A stretch of DNA of 44,298 bases, from positions 1 to 44,298 of the IMG/VR virus record IMGVR_UViG_3300010379_000012; one strand, written 5' to 3'. A program made the position numbers and the translations under genes. Below, in pieces: positions 30,097-39,368 of the stretch (the first letter of the stretch is position 1; each line of letters begins with the position of its first letter). The notes below the pieces were generated by a model, which was not told where the DNA came from, ran no database searches, and was given only the letters and a program-made list of their open reading frames with translations. The DNA is from a virus.

Positions 30097-31845
30097 ATGA
30101 AAATCCCGTTCTTTGGCGCTTCCTATACCCTCGATTCGCTGAACGCGGAAGCCCAATCCACGATTAATCTCATTCCGGAGGTGATTGAAAGCCAGGCCGG
30201 GAAGGCCGTGGGCCGCATGCGCGGCACGCCCGGACTGAGCGTGTTCGCCACGCTGCCGGGCGGCCCGGTGCGCGGTCTGTGGTCGGGCGAGGGGATGCTG
30301 TTCGCCGCGGCCAAGGACGCCACCGGCCTCGGCGCCTGGTTCCAGATCTATAGCGATGGCACATGGGATTTTCGCGGCAACATCGCCGACGACGGCAAAC
30401 CGGTACTCATTTTTCCCAATGGCCAGCAGTTGATGGTGGTCTCGGCGGGAAATGTCTACTTCGATAACGGCGGACCGCCGCCGAGCGCCGGCCCGGGCAT
30501 CGTCGAGATCTCGCCCGTAGTCTGCAATTACACCGATCTGGCGATTCCGGCCGGCAACAACATGCAGGTTTCGAGCGCGGCGCTACCCTTCACGCCGGAA
30601 CACAACCTGGCGACGCTGGTCATCACCGGGGGCACGGGATTCACCGCCGGGAGCTACACCATCCTGTCGGTCGATGGCGACGGCAATGCCACGCTGAATA
30701 ACTCGCCGGGCACGCCCGGGTCGACCAACGGCGCGGGCAACCAGACCGTCACGGGCGCGATCGGCGGCACGGGGGCGTCGCTCGACACCTACGGCATCGC
30801 CGCACCGGCCCATAGCCGCAAGGTCTACATCTCGGCGCTGAACAACTTCGGTAGCTGGCAGACCATCGACGAAAACGACAAAGAGGGCTATCCGGACAAT
30901 ATCCTGGCCATGCTGGCGGATCACGAGGAGCTGTACCTGTTCGGCGATCTGGAATCGACCGAGATCTGGCAGGACACGGGCGCGGCGAATTTCCCGTTTC
31001 AGCGCATGCAGGGCGGCCTCATGCACTTCGGCCTGGCGGCGCAGTACACGCCGGTGCGGCTGGGCATGAACGGCGTGGCGTGGCTGGCGTGGAGCGCCAA
31101 CCGCGGCGGGGTGCAGGCGGTCTACGCGCAGGGCTTCGTGCCGCAGCGCGTCTCGACGCACGCCATCGAGCAGGTCTGGCGCGGTTACTCCCGTCTGGAC
31201 GACGCCATCGCCTATTCCTACATGGAGGACGGGCACGACTTCTGGGTGATTCACTTCCCGAGCGGGGATGCGACCTGGGTCTACGACTACACCGCCAGCC
31301 AACAGACGGGAATGCCTATGTGGCATCAGCGGGGCTACTGGGACGGCGCCACACTCGACGGCAACGGGCAGCCGGTACTGCACCGGCAGTTGCAAATGTG
31401 CCACACCTATGGCTACCTTTCCGACAGCCACAGCGGCAGCCCGACTTACATCGCGCCCGAGCACTACGTCGGCGACTACACCAGCGGGAACGTATATCTC
31501 CAGTCACTGACGAACTGGACCGACAACGGCAAGCCCATCGTGCGCCAGCGGGCCTGCCCGCACCAGTCGCAGGAAAACCTGCGCACGTTCTACTCCAGGT
31601 TCCAGTTGGATGCGGAAGTGGGCAACCAGGACATCGCCGTCACTTTCGACTACTCGCGCGACTTCGGGCACACTTTCATCAACGCCATCACGCTCACCGC
31701 GCCGGCGACGGGCGGGTATATCCAGCGGCTGATCTGGCGGCGCCTGGGCAACGCGCGCGACCTGGTGCCGCGCATCACCATCACCAGCGCGGCCAAGATC
31801 GCCCTGGTCAATGCTTTCATGGACGCCATCCAGGGGGCAAGTTAA
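30097..31845 (+). CDS. Tail hub / packaged-DNA stabilisation protein, P22 gp10-like
   Basis: A 582-residue beta-rich protein beginning with the conserved start of this family (SLNAEAQSTINLIPEVIESQ, then GKAVGRMRGTPGLSVF). The central part reads like a beta-propeller with repeated strands, KVYISALNNFGSWQ, LYLFGDLESTEIWQDTGAAN and FGLAAQYTPVRLGMN. In P22 gp10 plugs the portal/adaptor channel after packaging and provides the tail platform. It follows the three adaptors and precedes the fibre gene, as expected. Confidence 0.88.
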   Translation: MKIPFFGASYTLDSLNAEAQSTINLIPEVIESQAGKAVGRMRGTPGLSVFATLPGGPVRGLWSGEGMLFAAAKDATGLGAWFQIYSDGTWDFRGNIADDGKPVLIFPNGQQLMVVSAGNVYFDNGGPPPSAGPGIVEISPVVCNYTDLAIPAGNNMQVSSAALPFTPEHNLATLVITGGTGFTAGSYTILSVDGDGNATLNNSPGTPGSTNGAGNQTVTGAIGGTGASLDTYGIAAPAHSRKVYISALNNFGSWQTIDENDKEGYPDNILAMLADHEELYLFGDLESTEIWQDTGAANFPFQRMQGGLMHFGLAAQYTPVRLGMNGVAWLAWSANRGGVQAVYAQGFVPQRVSTHAIEQVWRGYSRLDDAIAYSYMEDGHDFWVIHFPSGDATWVYDYTASQQTGMPMWHQRGYWDGATLDGNGQPVLHRQLQMCHTYGYLSDSHSGSPTYIAPEHYVGDYTSGNVYLQSLTNWTDNGKPIVRQRACPHQSQENLRTFYSRFQLDAEVGNQDIAVTFDYSRDFGHTFINAITLTAPATGGYIQRLIWRRLGNARDLVPRITITSAAKIALVNAFMDAIQGAS

Positions 31846-34800
31846 GTGGCCAAGGGCACTGCCGCCAATCCGGGCGTTCCGTTCCGCACCAAGATGTTCG
31901 ACGAGAACGGCAACCTGACGAAGCCGTGGATTACGTTCTTTCAGAACACGGGCAACGGCCAGGCCGCCAGCTCGTCGAGTGCCGGCGGCGCGCTGGCGCT
32001 GGTCTTCACCGGCGCCAACGGAGTGGTGGGGACGCCGTTCGCGGGATTGCTGAAAGCCAGCGGCGGCGCCGAGCCCTACACCTATTCGTTGTCTTCGGGC
32101 ACCCTGCCGGCGGGGCTGGCGCTCGATCCGGCTACCGGCGCAATCACGGGCACGCCCACGGCGGTAGGCGCTTCGACGTTCACCGCGCAAGTGACGGACA
32201 GCACCAGCACGACGGCGACCGAGGGCTGCAGCATCACGATTTCGGCGGCGACGACTGGCAGCTCGAGCGGCACGCCGGGCACGGTGAGCGACGTAGCACT
32301 CTCCGAGGCCGGGCCGCGCGTGCTCTATCCGGACGCCAGCACACACACGCTATTGCAGATGGCGCCGACCATCACCGGGGGAACGGGACTCCAGTACTTA
32401 GCCATTTACCTGAGCTTCGACAGTGGCAGCACGTGGGCGCGGCAAGGATATTGGCCGTATAGACTGGGCACGGACACTTTCCTGGATCTGGATTACCTGA
32501 TCCGCACCAAAGCCGAGTGCGGCGGTCTGACGGCCGACAATCTGCAGCTCTATGTGCTGGAGGGCGAGATCGGCGGCGGCCCCAATCTCATGCCGGCGGC
32601 GGACCTGCCGGTGGGGGGAGTGTTCAGCAACAAGCTCACGGTGCTGCTGGCCTCGCCGCTGGCGACCGGCCCCACGGCGACATTGACCAATGCGCAGGGC
32701 GAGACAGCCACCCCATCGAATATCTACATGGGGTTCAACTCGGCGAACAACCCTTACTGCTCACTAGTAATTACCCTGACGCCGGGCTCGGCACTCGACC
32801 CCAATACCTGGTTTTATGAACTGACCTGCGAGGCGGTGGATGCGGATGGCAATCCGGGCAGCCCGGGGGGAGTGGACCACGCGCCCGGGGAAATCGAAGT
32901 CAACGAGTTTCCCAACGACGGCAAAACGCGAAGCTACACCTTGCTGTGCAACTATCCGGCGCCGGGTTCGCCTTACACCTACCTGCGGCTGAAGTTCTAC
33001 GGCATCAACCGCGACAACACAGCCGTGCCGGCATTCACGGCAAGCGACGGCACGGCGACTCTGCTCACAACCTGCTGGGGCGGCGCCAGCTCCGCCACCA
33101 TCGATGAGATCGTGCCGCCGGCGGTTTCGATTACGGCGGGGGATGCTTCGGCGCTGGACCCGAGCGACCCAAAATACGCCGCGCGGTATGCCTCGAGCGA
33201 TGGCCAGCGCTCCACCATGACCAAGGTCTGGTATCAGCCGGCCATCGAGGGAGACATTTACCCCTGCACTGTGGCCGTGTTTTGGAACGACGGCACGGGC
33301 TCGGGCTGGCACTTCGACCAGACCGTCACGGTAACGGGCGCGGATCAGTGGTTTTATAAATCGGGCGACGCCTGGGTGCCGGATGCCAGCCAGACGTGGC
33401 AGATCGCGGCGCTGGCGACAGGGGGCTATAACGCCAGCTACAACGCGGGCGACACGCTGCCCATCGGTAGCTGCGCGCCGGCGTCGTTCGTGCTGGCGGG
33501 GCTGAGCCTGCCGGCGGCGGATTTGATCACGTCGCTCACGATTTCGCCTCCGTTTGCCGGCGACAGTCCGGACTTCCCGTACAACGCCATCGATCCCACT
33601 TCCGGCTACCAGGTTTTCTGGTTCGACCAGCTCAGCTTCGACGATACGCCGGCGTTGGCCGACCCGAACGCTTTTTTCACCGGCCTCACGATCCAGGGCT
33701 TAGACGCCAGCGGCAACCCGTGCGCGCCGGAGGCGATGGTGGATTCGCGCCTGGTCAGCGGCAAGGTCGAAAACATCGGGCCGGTCAAGGGCGGCTACGG
33801 ACTCCACGGCGGCCCCGACCGGACGGCCAGCCCGGCTAAAGTCCGCTTTCGTTTATGGATCGGCAACCGCGCCGCGCCGGTGGACAATGCCTGGAACGAT
33901 CCGGCTTACCACACCCAACAGATGGCGATCGGCGGCGGCCTGGGGTACGTGGACGTGCTGGTGGCCACCGGCGGCCAACTGCCGGGCCCGGGAATCCCAG
34001 CCACGCAGATCGACCCGACTACGCTCGGCTCGGGCGTGAACAAGAACCCGACCACCGGTAACCTCCAGCTCAATTACAGCCCCACCGGCCCCTTGGGCGA
34101 CGACGGCACGGGGGCGGTGACGCTGTTTCTCTCGGCGCCGCTGTCGGTCGTGGACAAGACGGTCATGCTCACCGAAGCGGCGGCGGCGGCTTTGATGCTG
34201 TCGGCGCAGGCGGACGGGCATGCGATTCTGGCCAATCAGGCGGTGGCGGCCAATAACATGGCGGCGGCGGCCATCACCTACGGCAATGCCGCGTTGGGCG
34301 CGCTGGCGGTGGTCGACGCCAATATGTACAGCGTGGCCATGAACAAGGTCACGTATGGGACGTCGATCTTTGCCGGGCCGGTGGTCTTGTGCCGCGGCAA
34401 CAACTACCCGCTGATCTATCTCAACTACGATTCGATCACGCTGTTCAGTAAGTGCACGGCCTCGGGCACGGCGGGCGCGGCGGGGTCGAGCGCCCCCAGT
34501 TACAGCGCGGCGGGGCTGACCACCGCGCCCTACCTGGTGCTGGCGGCCGGCAGCCTGGGCCTGTTCTCGGGCGGCAATCCGGCGGCCACGCTCACGGCGG
34601 CGGCGCTGACGTTCTGGTCGGTCAACGGCAACACCGGGCAGCCTTACGCGCAGATGGGCTACGGCGGTTTCATTATCTACGCGGGCCTGTTTACCTCGAC
34701 CTTCGGGGCGTCGTATGCGCAGTTGTCGGTGGCGGGCGGCCCCAGCATGACGCTGTTTCCCACCAGCCTGACCTTGCAGGCCGGCAGCAGCCAGATGTCG

Positions 34801-35277
34801 CTCTATGCGACGGGGCTGATCTTTCAGAGCGGGGCGTACGTTCTCAATATCACCAACAACGGAACCAACCAGTTCATCCAGCTCTGGACTTCGGCGACCG
34901 TGACAGCGGGGGTAGTGACGGGGGATACGACCAAGCCGTACCTGGTGTTCGGCAGCATCTTGGGCACTCCCACTCTCACTATGGCGGCGGGCAGCTACTC
35001 GCTTACGCTCAGCCCGTATGCGCTGCAGTTAGCCACGACGGCGGGGACGATCCAGTTGAATTATGTGGACACCATCCGCGGGGGCAACTCCGCGCTGGGG
35101 ATCAATGGGGGTTTGAGCGTAGACACGCTCTACGTGCGGGCGGCCTACGCGAAGACGCTAGGCGGCGCTTACGCGCCGGGAGTCACTGGGCTCACCCCGT
35201 CCTTTAGCGACGGCACCAACATAATAGCGCTTGGATTCGCACAGGGACTCTATATCGGCTATTCGGTCGTCGGCTAG
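31846..35277 (+). CDS. Tail fibre with Ig-like domain, 1143 aa
   Basis: GTG start directly after the hub stop. The first ~40 residues (NPGVPFRTKMFDENGNLTKP, WITFFQNT) match the particle-binding start of many phage fibres. A putative Ig (He_PIG) domain follows at ~62-145 (ASGGAEPYTYSLSSGTLPAG, ATGAITGTPTAVGAST). The rest is a long series of beta segments. The C-terminal region is alanine-, serine- and glycine-rich with short repeated strands (e.g. TGLTPSFSDGTNIIALGF) and probably carries the receptor-binding end. No catalytic domain is seen. Confidence 0.85.
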   Translation: MAKGTAANPGVPFRTKMFDENGNLTKPWITFFQNTGNGQAASSSSAGGALALVFTGANGVVGTPFAGLLKASGGAEPYTYSLSSGTLPAGLALDPATGAITGTPTAVGASTFTAQVTDSTSTTATEGCSITISAATTGSSSGTPGTVSDVALSEAGPRVLYPDASTHTLLQMAPTITGGTGLQYLAIYLSFDSGSTWARQGYWPYRLGTDTFLDLDYLIRTKAECGGLTADNLQLYVLEGEIGGGPNLMPAADLPVGGVFSNKLTVLLASPLATGPTATLTNAQGETATPSNIYMGFNSANNPYCSLVITLTPGSALDPNTWFYELTCEAVDADGNPGSPGGVDHAPGEIEVNEFPNDGKTRSYTLLCNYPAPGSPYTYLRLKFYGINRDNTAVPAFTASDGTATLLTTCWGGASSATIDEIVPPAVSITAGDASALDPSDPKYAARYASSDGQRSTMTKVWYQPAIEGDIYPCTVAVFWNDGTGSGWHFDQTVTVTGADQWFYKSGDAWVPDASQTWQIAALATGGYNASYNAGDTLPIGSCAPASFVLAGLSLPAADLITSLTISPPFAGDSPDFPYNAIDPTSGYQVFWFDQLSFDDTPALADPNAFFTGLTIQGLDASGNPCAPEAMVDSRLVSGKVENIGPVKGGYGLHGGPDRTASPAKVRFRLWIGNRAAPVDNAWNDPAYHTQQMAIGGGLGYVDVLVATGGQLPGPGIPATQIDPTTLGSGVNKNPTTGNLQLNYSPTGPLGDDGTGAVTLFLSAPLSVVDKTVMLTEAAAAALMLSAQADGHAILANQAVAANNMAAAAITYGNAALGALAVVDANMYSVAMNKVTYGTSIFAGPVVLCRGNNYPLIYLNYDSITLFSKCTASGTAGAAGSSAPSYSAAGLTTAPYLVLAAGSLGLFSGGNPAATLTAAALTFWSVNGNTGQPYAQMGYGGFIIYAGLFTSTFGASYAQLSVAGGPSMTLFPTSLTLQAGSSQMSLYATGLIFQSGAYVLNITNNGTNQFIQLWTSATVTAGVVTGDTTKPYLVFGSILGTPTLTMAAGSYSLTLSPYALQLATTAGTIQLNYVDTIRGGNSALGINGGLSVDTLYVRAAYAKTLGGAYAPGVTGLTPSFSDGTNIIALGFAQGLYIGYSVVG

Positions 35278-35290
35278 AAAAAAATCCTTT

Positions 35291-35653
35291 ATGAAAAATC
35301 TTAATCTGACTTTCCCCCAACGGGTGGCTATTATGAACTACCTCTCGCCGATCGACGCTCCGCTGGGCGAGTTGCGAGCGCTCGGCAGGGTGCTCGATGC
35401 CGTCCGCTTCACCGATCACGAGCAGCAGGAGTTGAAGTTGAGCCCGCCTAATGCCGAAGGCAAACAGGCCGTTACGGCGCCGCGGCCTTCTTTCGGCGAA
35501 CTGTGCGCGCAGATCGAAGACGCCGACGCCGCGGTGTGGGTAGCAGAGATTGAAGGGCGGCCCAAGCAGAGCATGGCCAATCTGGCTTGGATCGATCACG
35601 TTCTACCGCAACTCAAGGCCACCAGCGCGACCCCAAAGAAAGGCGGCAAGTAA
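35291..35653 (+). CDS. Hypothetical phage protein, 120 aa
   Basis: ATG at 35291, 13 bases after the fibre stop. The product is helical (NLTFPQRVAIMNYLSPIDAP, LGELRALGRVLDAVRFTDHE, FGELCAQIEDADAAVWVAEI). It resembles small phage proteins sometimes found near fibre genes as chaperones or tail-completion proteins, but no family is recognised. The leader contains an A-rich run and no strong Shine-Dalgarno. Confidence 0.55.
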   Translation: MKNLNLTFPQRVAIMNYLSPIDAPLGELRALGRVLDAVRFTDHEQQELKLSPPNAEGKQAVTAPRPSFGELCAQIEDADAAVWVAEIEGRPKQSMANLAWIDHVLPQLKATSATPKKGGK

Positions 35654-36349
35654 GTGGCGCTATCGTTGTTTTCGGTCTCGGTGCAGGTCCCGGGCGAGCC
35701 CGTCAGTGTAGCCAAGAACGTGCTGGCGGCCGACACCAGCGGCCAGACCGCCATGCAGATAGCGGTGGCGGCGGCGATCGCGGCGGCGGGCGAGGGCGCG
35801 GTGCTGCAGAACGCCAGCGAAGTGGGCGGCAGGCCCATCGACCTGAGCGTTTCGACAGGCACGGCGACGGACCCGAAAGTAGTGTATAGCGTGCAGTTCC
35901 GCCCCGGCTCGGGGCCGAACGGCAGCACGCCGAATCCGGTCATGGTGTACGTCAACCCGGCGGCGGCGACATCCCCCGAGACGCTGGCGCTGACGACGGC
36001 CGCGCAGACCGGGGCGACGCCCACTTTCGTCACGCTGATGGGCAACGTCGATATCGACGCCACCGGCGCCCAAGCCGCGGTGAACGTGACGTTGAGCAAG
36101 TTCGCGTTTAGATCCTTGTTCACGCTGGCCGAACAGATTGCCATCGACAACCACGCCAGCAATACGGCGCTGACGGCGGACCAGCAGGCCACTGTCACTA
36201 CGCTGCTGGTGAATTTCTCGATCGCGGATACGATTACACTGACCGATCCCATGACGGTGATGGGCGTGAACTATATCGCCTCGCTGGGACTGATCACTAG
36301 CGACCGGGCGGCGGCGATTTTGGCCGATCAACCGGCGCCCACGAGCTAA
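35654..36349 (+). CDS. Hypothetical virion protein, 231 aa
   Basis: GTG start immediately after the previous stop. The product is alanine/threonine-rich, with an N-terminal beta part (LSLFSVSVQVPGEPVSVAKN), a helix, a stretch RPGSGPNGSTPNP and a C-terminal helical part (SNTALTADQQATVTTLLVNF). The composition fits a fibre-associated structural protein. No signal peptide is present. Confidence 0.5.
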   Translation: MALSLFSVSVQVPGEPVSVAKNVLAADTSGQTAMQIAVAAAIAAAGEGAVLQNASEVGGRPIDLSVSTGTATDPKVVYSVQFRPGSGPNGSTPNPVMVYVNPAAATSPETLALTTAAQTGATPTFVTLMGNVDIDATGAQAAVNVTLSKFAFRSLFTLAEQIAIDNHASNTALTADQQATVTTLLVNFSIADTITLTDPMTVMGVNYIASLGLITSDRAAAILADQPAPTS

Positions 36350-37291
36350 ATGTCAACGTCTGTATTCAGCACCCCCGGCACCTGGTACTGGACGTGTCCG
36401 TCCGATGGCAGCATCACGAGCGTGCAGATTGAGTGCTGGGGGCCGGGCGGAAATGCTAGCGGCGCGGTTTACTATTCCGGTTCGGGCGGCGGCGGCGGCG
36501 GTGGTGCTTACGCTAGGGTCAATTCATTCGCCGTAACGCCTGGGAACACTTACACGATCGTGGTGGGCGCTGCCAACAGCGTCACCAAGACCACGTTTAA
36601 CGCCACTACCTGCGTGGCGGATTACGGCCTCGGGTATGGCGCCATTGTCAACGTGAATGGGCTGGCGGGCGGTCTCACGGCCAACAGCACGGGAGACGTA
36701 ACCACCGCTGGCGGCGCAGGTCAAAACGGCAACACCTCGGCCGGTACCGGAGGCAATGGAGGCGCTAGTCCCAATGGTGGAGCAGGAGGCGCGGGGGGCG
36801 GCTATCCGGTCTCAAATGCCGGCAACGGCATTGCGCCCGGTGGCGGCGGTGGTGGCGCTGGATGGGGTGGCAGTTCCTGGAACAACGGGGGCAACGGCGC
36901 CCCCGGGCAAGTGACGCTCACCTATACCGTAATTCTCAGCGTCACTGTCTCAATCGCGGGTATCCAGATCTCGGGCGGCCAGGGCTCGGAAAGCGAAAGC
37001 GGCTCGGCCAACCCCGCGCCCGTAGGAGTGCAGGGCACGCTGCAGACGGGCGCGCCGGTGCCGCACGGCACGGGCAACGTGGCAATAGCGGGCATCCAGG
37101 CGGTGATGGCGATCGCCGTGATTGTCTTCCCCGGGTACGTGAACATCAGCGGCCAACAGGCGGCACTGGCGCTCGGCGCGCCGGCGCCGAAGGGGACCGC
37201 CATAGTCGCCCTCGCCGGAATCGCCCTCGCCGCGCGCGTTGGCACGCCGGCAGCGGCGGGCTTCCAGCGCGTGTATATGTGGCCCAAGTAA
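36350..37291 (+). CDS. Glycine-rich adhesin-like tail protein, 313 aa
   Basis: Starts directly after the previous stop. The N-terminus has the STPGTWYWTCPSDGSITSVQ segment typical of glycine-rich virion domains. Glycine-dense stretches follow (GSGGGGGGGAYARV, GGNGGASPNGGAGGAGGGY, GGGGGGAGWGGSSWNNGGNG), as in polyglycine-helix receptor-binding adhesins. A C-terminal region with short repeats (VSIAGIQISGG, VAIAGIQAVMA, VALAGIALAAR) probably forms strands. A host-recognition role is likely by analogy with adhesins of other phages. The gene ends inside a 15-base tandem repeat. Confidence 0.7.
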   Translation: MSTSVFSTPGTWYWTCPSDGSITSVQIECWGPGGNASGAVYYSGSGGGGGGGAYARVNSFAVTPGNTYTIVVGAANSVTKTTFNATTCVADYGLGYGAIVNVNGLAGGLTANSTGDVTTAGGAGQNGNTSAGTGGNGGASPNGGAGGAGGGYPVSNAGNGIAPGGGGGGAGWGGSSWNNGGNGAPGQVTLTYTVILSVTVSIAGIQISGGQGSESESGSANPAPVGVQGTLQTGAPVPHGTGNVAIAGIQAVMAIAVIVFPGYVNISGQQAALALGAPAPKGTAIVALAGIALAARVGTPAAAGFQRVYMWPK

Positions 37292-37329
37292 CACACCGGC
37301 AAGTAACATACCGGCAAGTAACACACTGA
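37285..37329 (+). repeat. Three tandem copies of a 15-base unit
   Basis: CAAGTAACACACCGG, CAAGTAACATACCGG and CAAGTAACACACTGA follow head to tail, spanning the stop codon of the glycine-rich gene. The copies differ by one to two bases. No spacers are present, so this is not CRISPR. It may come from replication slippage or be an iterated protein-binding site. Confidence 0.8.
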
Positions 37330-37355
37330 GTTCCGTTGAACCAGGGAGCCCGGTT

Positions 37356-37601
37356 TCACTTTGCAGGGGGAGTGGGGCAGACGCCAGGTTGCTCCGAAGC
37401 TCTCTGGTTCCATCGCGCCTGAAGCATATGGCCCTCTTGCTCAAAAGAGGCCCGGACACATCGGCCACAGATAGAGGGATTGAGCTTGTTCCGGACAATC
37501 CGACGCATCTCGATGCGCCGGTCAGAGAGAAGGCCGCAGCGGGGACAGGACAGGTAGGTAGTACATAGCCCCTCGAAGCAACTGCGAGATGCCGTACTCA
37601 C
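37356..37601 (-). CDS. Possible minus-strand zinc-ribbon protein, 81 aa
   Basis: An open frame on the minus strand in the only long plus-strand gap of the virion module. GTG start at 37601. The product has two CxxC pairs (cysteines 19, 22 and 45, 48; CPRC ... CGRC) separated by a basic helix-like segment (SDRRIEMRRIVRNKL), the usual spacing of a zinc ribbon. No proper Shine-Dalgarno is seen. It could be a small regulator inserted opposite to the operon (a moron-type gene) or a chance frame. Confidence 0.4.
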   Translation of the reverse strand: MSTASRSCFEGLCTTYLSCPRCGLLSDRRIEMRRIVRNKLNPSICGRCVRASFEQEGHMLQARWNQRASEQPGVCPTPPAK

Positions 37602-37648
37602 GCCCCCAATTCTAGCGCCCTCCGAAGGTTCAAAGGCCGAAAGATTCT

Positions 37649-37924
37649 ATGTCACACGCAAAGCTCTTGTTTCATCCGCACATTGTAGTCGCGGCCGAGA
37701 GTGTAGCCCAAAAGCTACAGATCGAAATCGAACAGGCGGACCAGCTCCTGAGCCGGCCGGATACGCACGGACTGCTGGAACAGGCCATGGCCGAGGCTTT
37801 TCAGGACGCGATCTTCAAGGCCTTGCTCCAGATGCGCCGCGTGCCGCACGAGCGCGTGCCGGTGCGCGTGGACAGCGCGGTCGCGCTAACCGGCCTCGCT
37901 CTCAACTGCAGGGAAGGGAATTAA
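37649..37924 (+). CDS. Hypothetical phage protein, 91 aa
   Basis: ATG at 37649 resumes plus-strand coding after the gap; CCGAAAGATT precedes it without a clear Shine-Dalgarno. The product is helical (FHPHIVVAAESVAQKLQIEI, QADQLLSRPDTHGLLEQAMA) and ends in a strand-rich part. It may be a small tail or head assembly factor. No family is recognised. Confidence 0.5.
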   Translation: MSHAKLLFHPHIVVAAESVAQKLQIEIEQADQLLSRPDTHGLLEQAMAEAFQDAIFKALLQMRRVPHERVPVRVDSAVALTGLALNCREGN

Positions 37925-37927
37925 ACA

Positions 37928-38410
37928 ATGGCAGGCATTACCACCGCAATCTGCGACTCGTTCCGCAAGGAACTTTTCATGGGGCTGCATGTTTTTGCAG
38001 CCGCCGGCGGCCATACGTTCAAGATGGCGCTGCTGCGCGCGGGCGCGAGCATTGTCGGCACGTACGGCGCTGGAAGCACCAACTATTCCAACGTCACCGG
38101 CAACGCCGACGAGGCCACCGATAGCAGCGGCAACGCCCAGTACACCGCGGGTGGCTTCACCATGACGCCCAACGCCGATCCCGGCCTCGACACGGGCAAC
38201 CATGTGGCTTACATCAGTTGGTCGACCAACCCCAGTTGGGGGCCGGCGGCGTCGATTATCGCCTCGGGGGCGCTGCTCTACAACACCAGCTCGTCGAACA
38301 AGGCGGCGGCGGTGTGGAGTTTCGCTGGGGACAAGACGTGTACGCTCGGAACTTTCACGATTACGTTGCCGGCGGCGGCGTACAACACCGCGCTGTTGCG
38401 CCTGGCGTAA
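37928..38410 (+). CDS. Phage structural-type protein, 160 aa
   Basis: ATG 3 bases after the previous stop. The product starts with ITTAICDSFRKELFMGLHVF, then FKMALLRAGASIVGTYGAGS and a beta-rich remainder with TAGGFTMTPNADPGLDTGNH. This pattern (short N-terminal helix with SF..E...G.H, F.MAL, then strands) is widespread in phage genomes as an unnamed virion-associated protein. Its function is not known to me. Confidence 0.65.
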   Translation: MAGITTAICDSFRKELFMGLHVFAAAGGHTFKMALLRAGASIVGTYGAGSTNYSNVTGNADEATDSSGNAQYTAGGFTMTPNADPGLDTGNHVAYISWSTNPSWGPAASIIASGALLYNTSSSNKAAAVWSFAGDKTCTLGTFTITLPAAAYNTALLRLA

Positions 38411-38412
38411 AC

Positions 38413-38877
38413 GTGACGTTTGAACGCACGTTCGACATGAAGCTGGTGCGCTGGGTGTTGACGCATCCCAGTGTCTGGCCCCACCTGGTGGACGACTTCC
38501 ATCCGGCACAGCAAGACTTCGAGCCCTGCGACCATCCCGAGATCTGGTATGTGCTGGTGCGCGACGGCGAAGAGCTGCTGGGCATGTGGATGTTCGTGCC
38601 CGAAAACGGCGTCTGCTGGGAAGCGCACACGTGCCTCTTGCCCGGGCATGGCTACCGGCGCGCCCGCCAGGCGGCCCGCGAGTTGGCGCCATGGGTCTGG
38701 CAGCACACGCCCTGTAAGCGGCTGCTGGCCAAGATCCCGGCTTACAACTACTGGGCGCTGCGCTTCGCGCGCGACGTGGGGTTTCAGCAATTCGGCGTGA
38801 ACGACAAAAGCTATCAAAAGCACGGCAAGATTTACGGCCAGGTATACCTGGGACTCAGCCGTCCGGAGGCAGTGTGA
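38413..38877 (+). CDS. GNAT-like protein, copy 1
   Basis: GTG start at 38413. The 154-residue product has an acetyltransferase-like core: IWYVLVRDGEELLGMWMFVP (strands), CWEAHTCLLPGHGYRRARQA (with an R/QxxGxG/A-like turn), and a C-terminal YWALRFARDVGFQQFG segment typical of the GNAT end. GNAT proteins use acetyl-CoA, but in P22-like phages members of this fold sit among head genes and may be structural. It overlaps the next GNAT gene (GTGA). Confidence 0.6.
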   Translation: MTFERTFDMKLVRWVLTHPSVWPHLVDDFHPAQQDFEPCDHPEIWYVLVRDGEELLGMWMFVPENGVCWEAHTCLLPGHGYRRARQAARELAPWVWQHTPCKRLLAKIPAYNYWALRFARDVGFQQFGVNDKSYQKHGKIYGQVYLGLSRPEAV

Positions 38878-39368
38878 TCGAGATCGTCAGTCCGTTTCCG
38901 GAGGAAGCATTGCCGGAGGCCTGGGAGTGGGCGCATGAATTTCCGGCCAGCAACTTCGACGATTATGGGCCGCGGAGCTTCGAGCAGTTCGAGGCCGAGA
39001 TACTGAGCCGCAATGAGCGCGAGCAACGCACCTGGGGCGTAAAACATGACGGCCGCTGGTGCGGGCTGGTGGGGTTCTACTCCGGTAATCAGCGCACGGG
39101 CATGATGCGCGGCATATTATTCGCGCGCCATGTCCACGGCCAGGGGGTCGCGCGGCAAGCCGTGAGCCGGATTCTGAACGGCCTGTTCGACGACGGAATT
39201 GAAAAAATCGGCGCGGCATATTTTGCCGACAACTACCACGTCGACCGCTTTCTCAAGAACCTGGGTGGGGTGCAAGAAGGATATTTACGAGCGCAGACGA
39301 TGCGCGCCGCGAGGCCGGTCGATATGCGCTTAGTCGCCATTTTCAAGGACGGTTTCAAATGCCAGTAG
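38874..39368 (+). CDS. GNAT-family acetyltransferase-like protein, copy 2
   Basis: GTG start overlapping the previous stop. The 164-residue product has a GNAT layout: RTWGVKHDGRWCGLVGFYSG (strands beta2-beta4), then an acetyl-CoA loop-like segment MMRGILFARHVHGQGVARQA, followed by a YHVDRFLKNLGGVQEGYLRA end. The substrate is unknown. Two GNAT genes in a row between virion genes is unusual. It overlaps the following ejection protein gene by 10 bases. Confidence 0.65.
   Translation: MIEIVSPFPEEALPEAWEWAHEFPASNFDDYGPRSFEQFEAEILSRNEREQRTWGVKHDGRWCGLVGFYSGNQRTGMMRGILFARHVHGQGVARQAVSRILNGLFDDGIEKIGAAYFADNYHVDRFLKNLGGVQEGYLRAQTMRAARPVDMRLVAIFKDGFKCQ

Noticed and set aside
37285-37329. CRISPR-like repeat array
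   Set aside because: The 15-base units are directly adjacent with no spacers.
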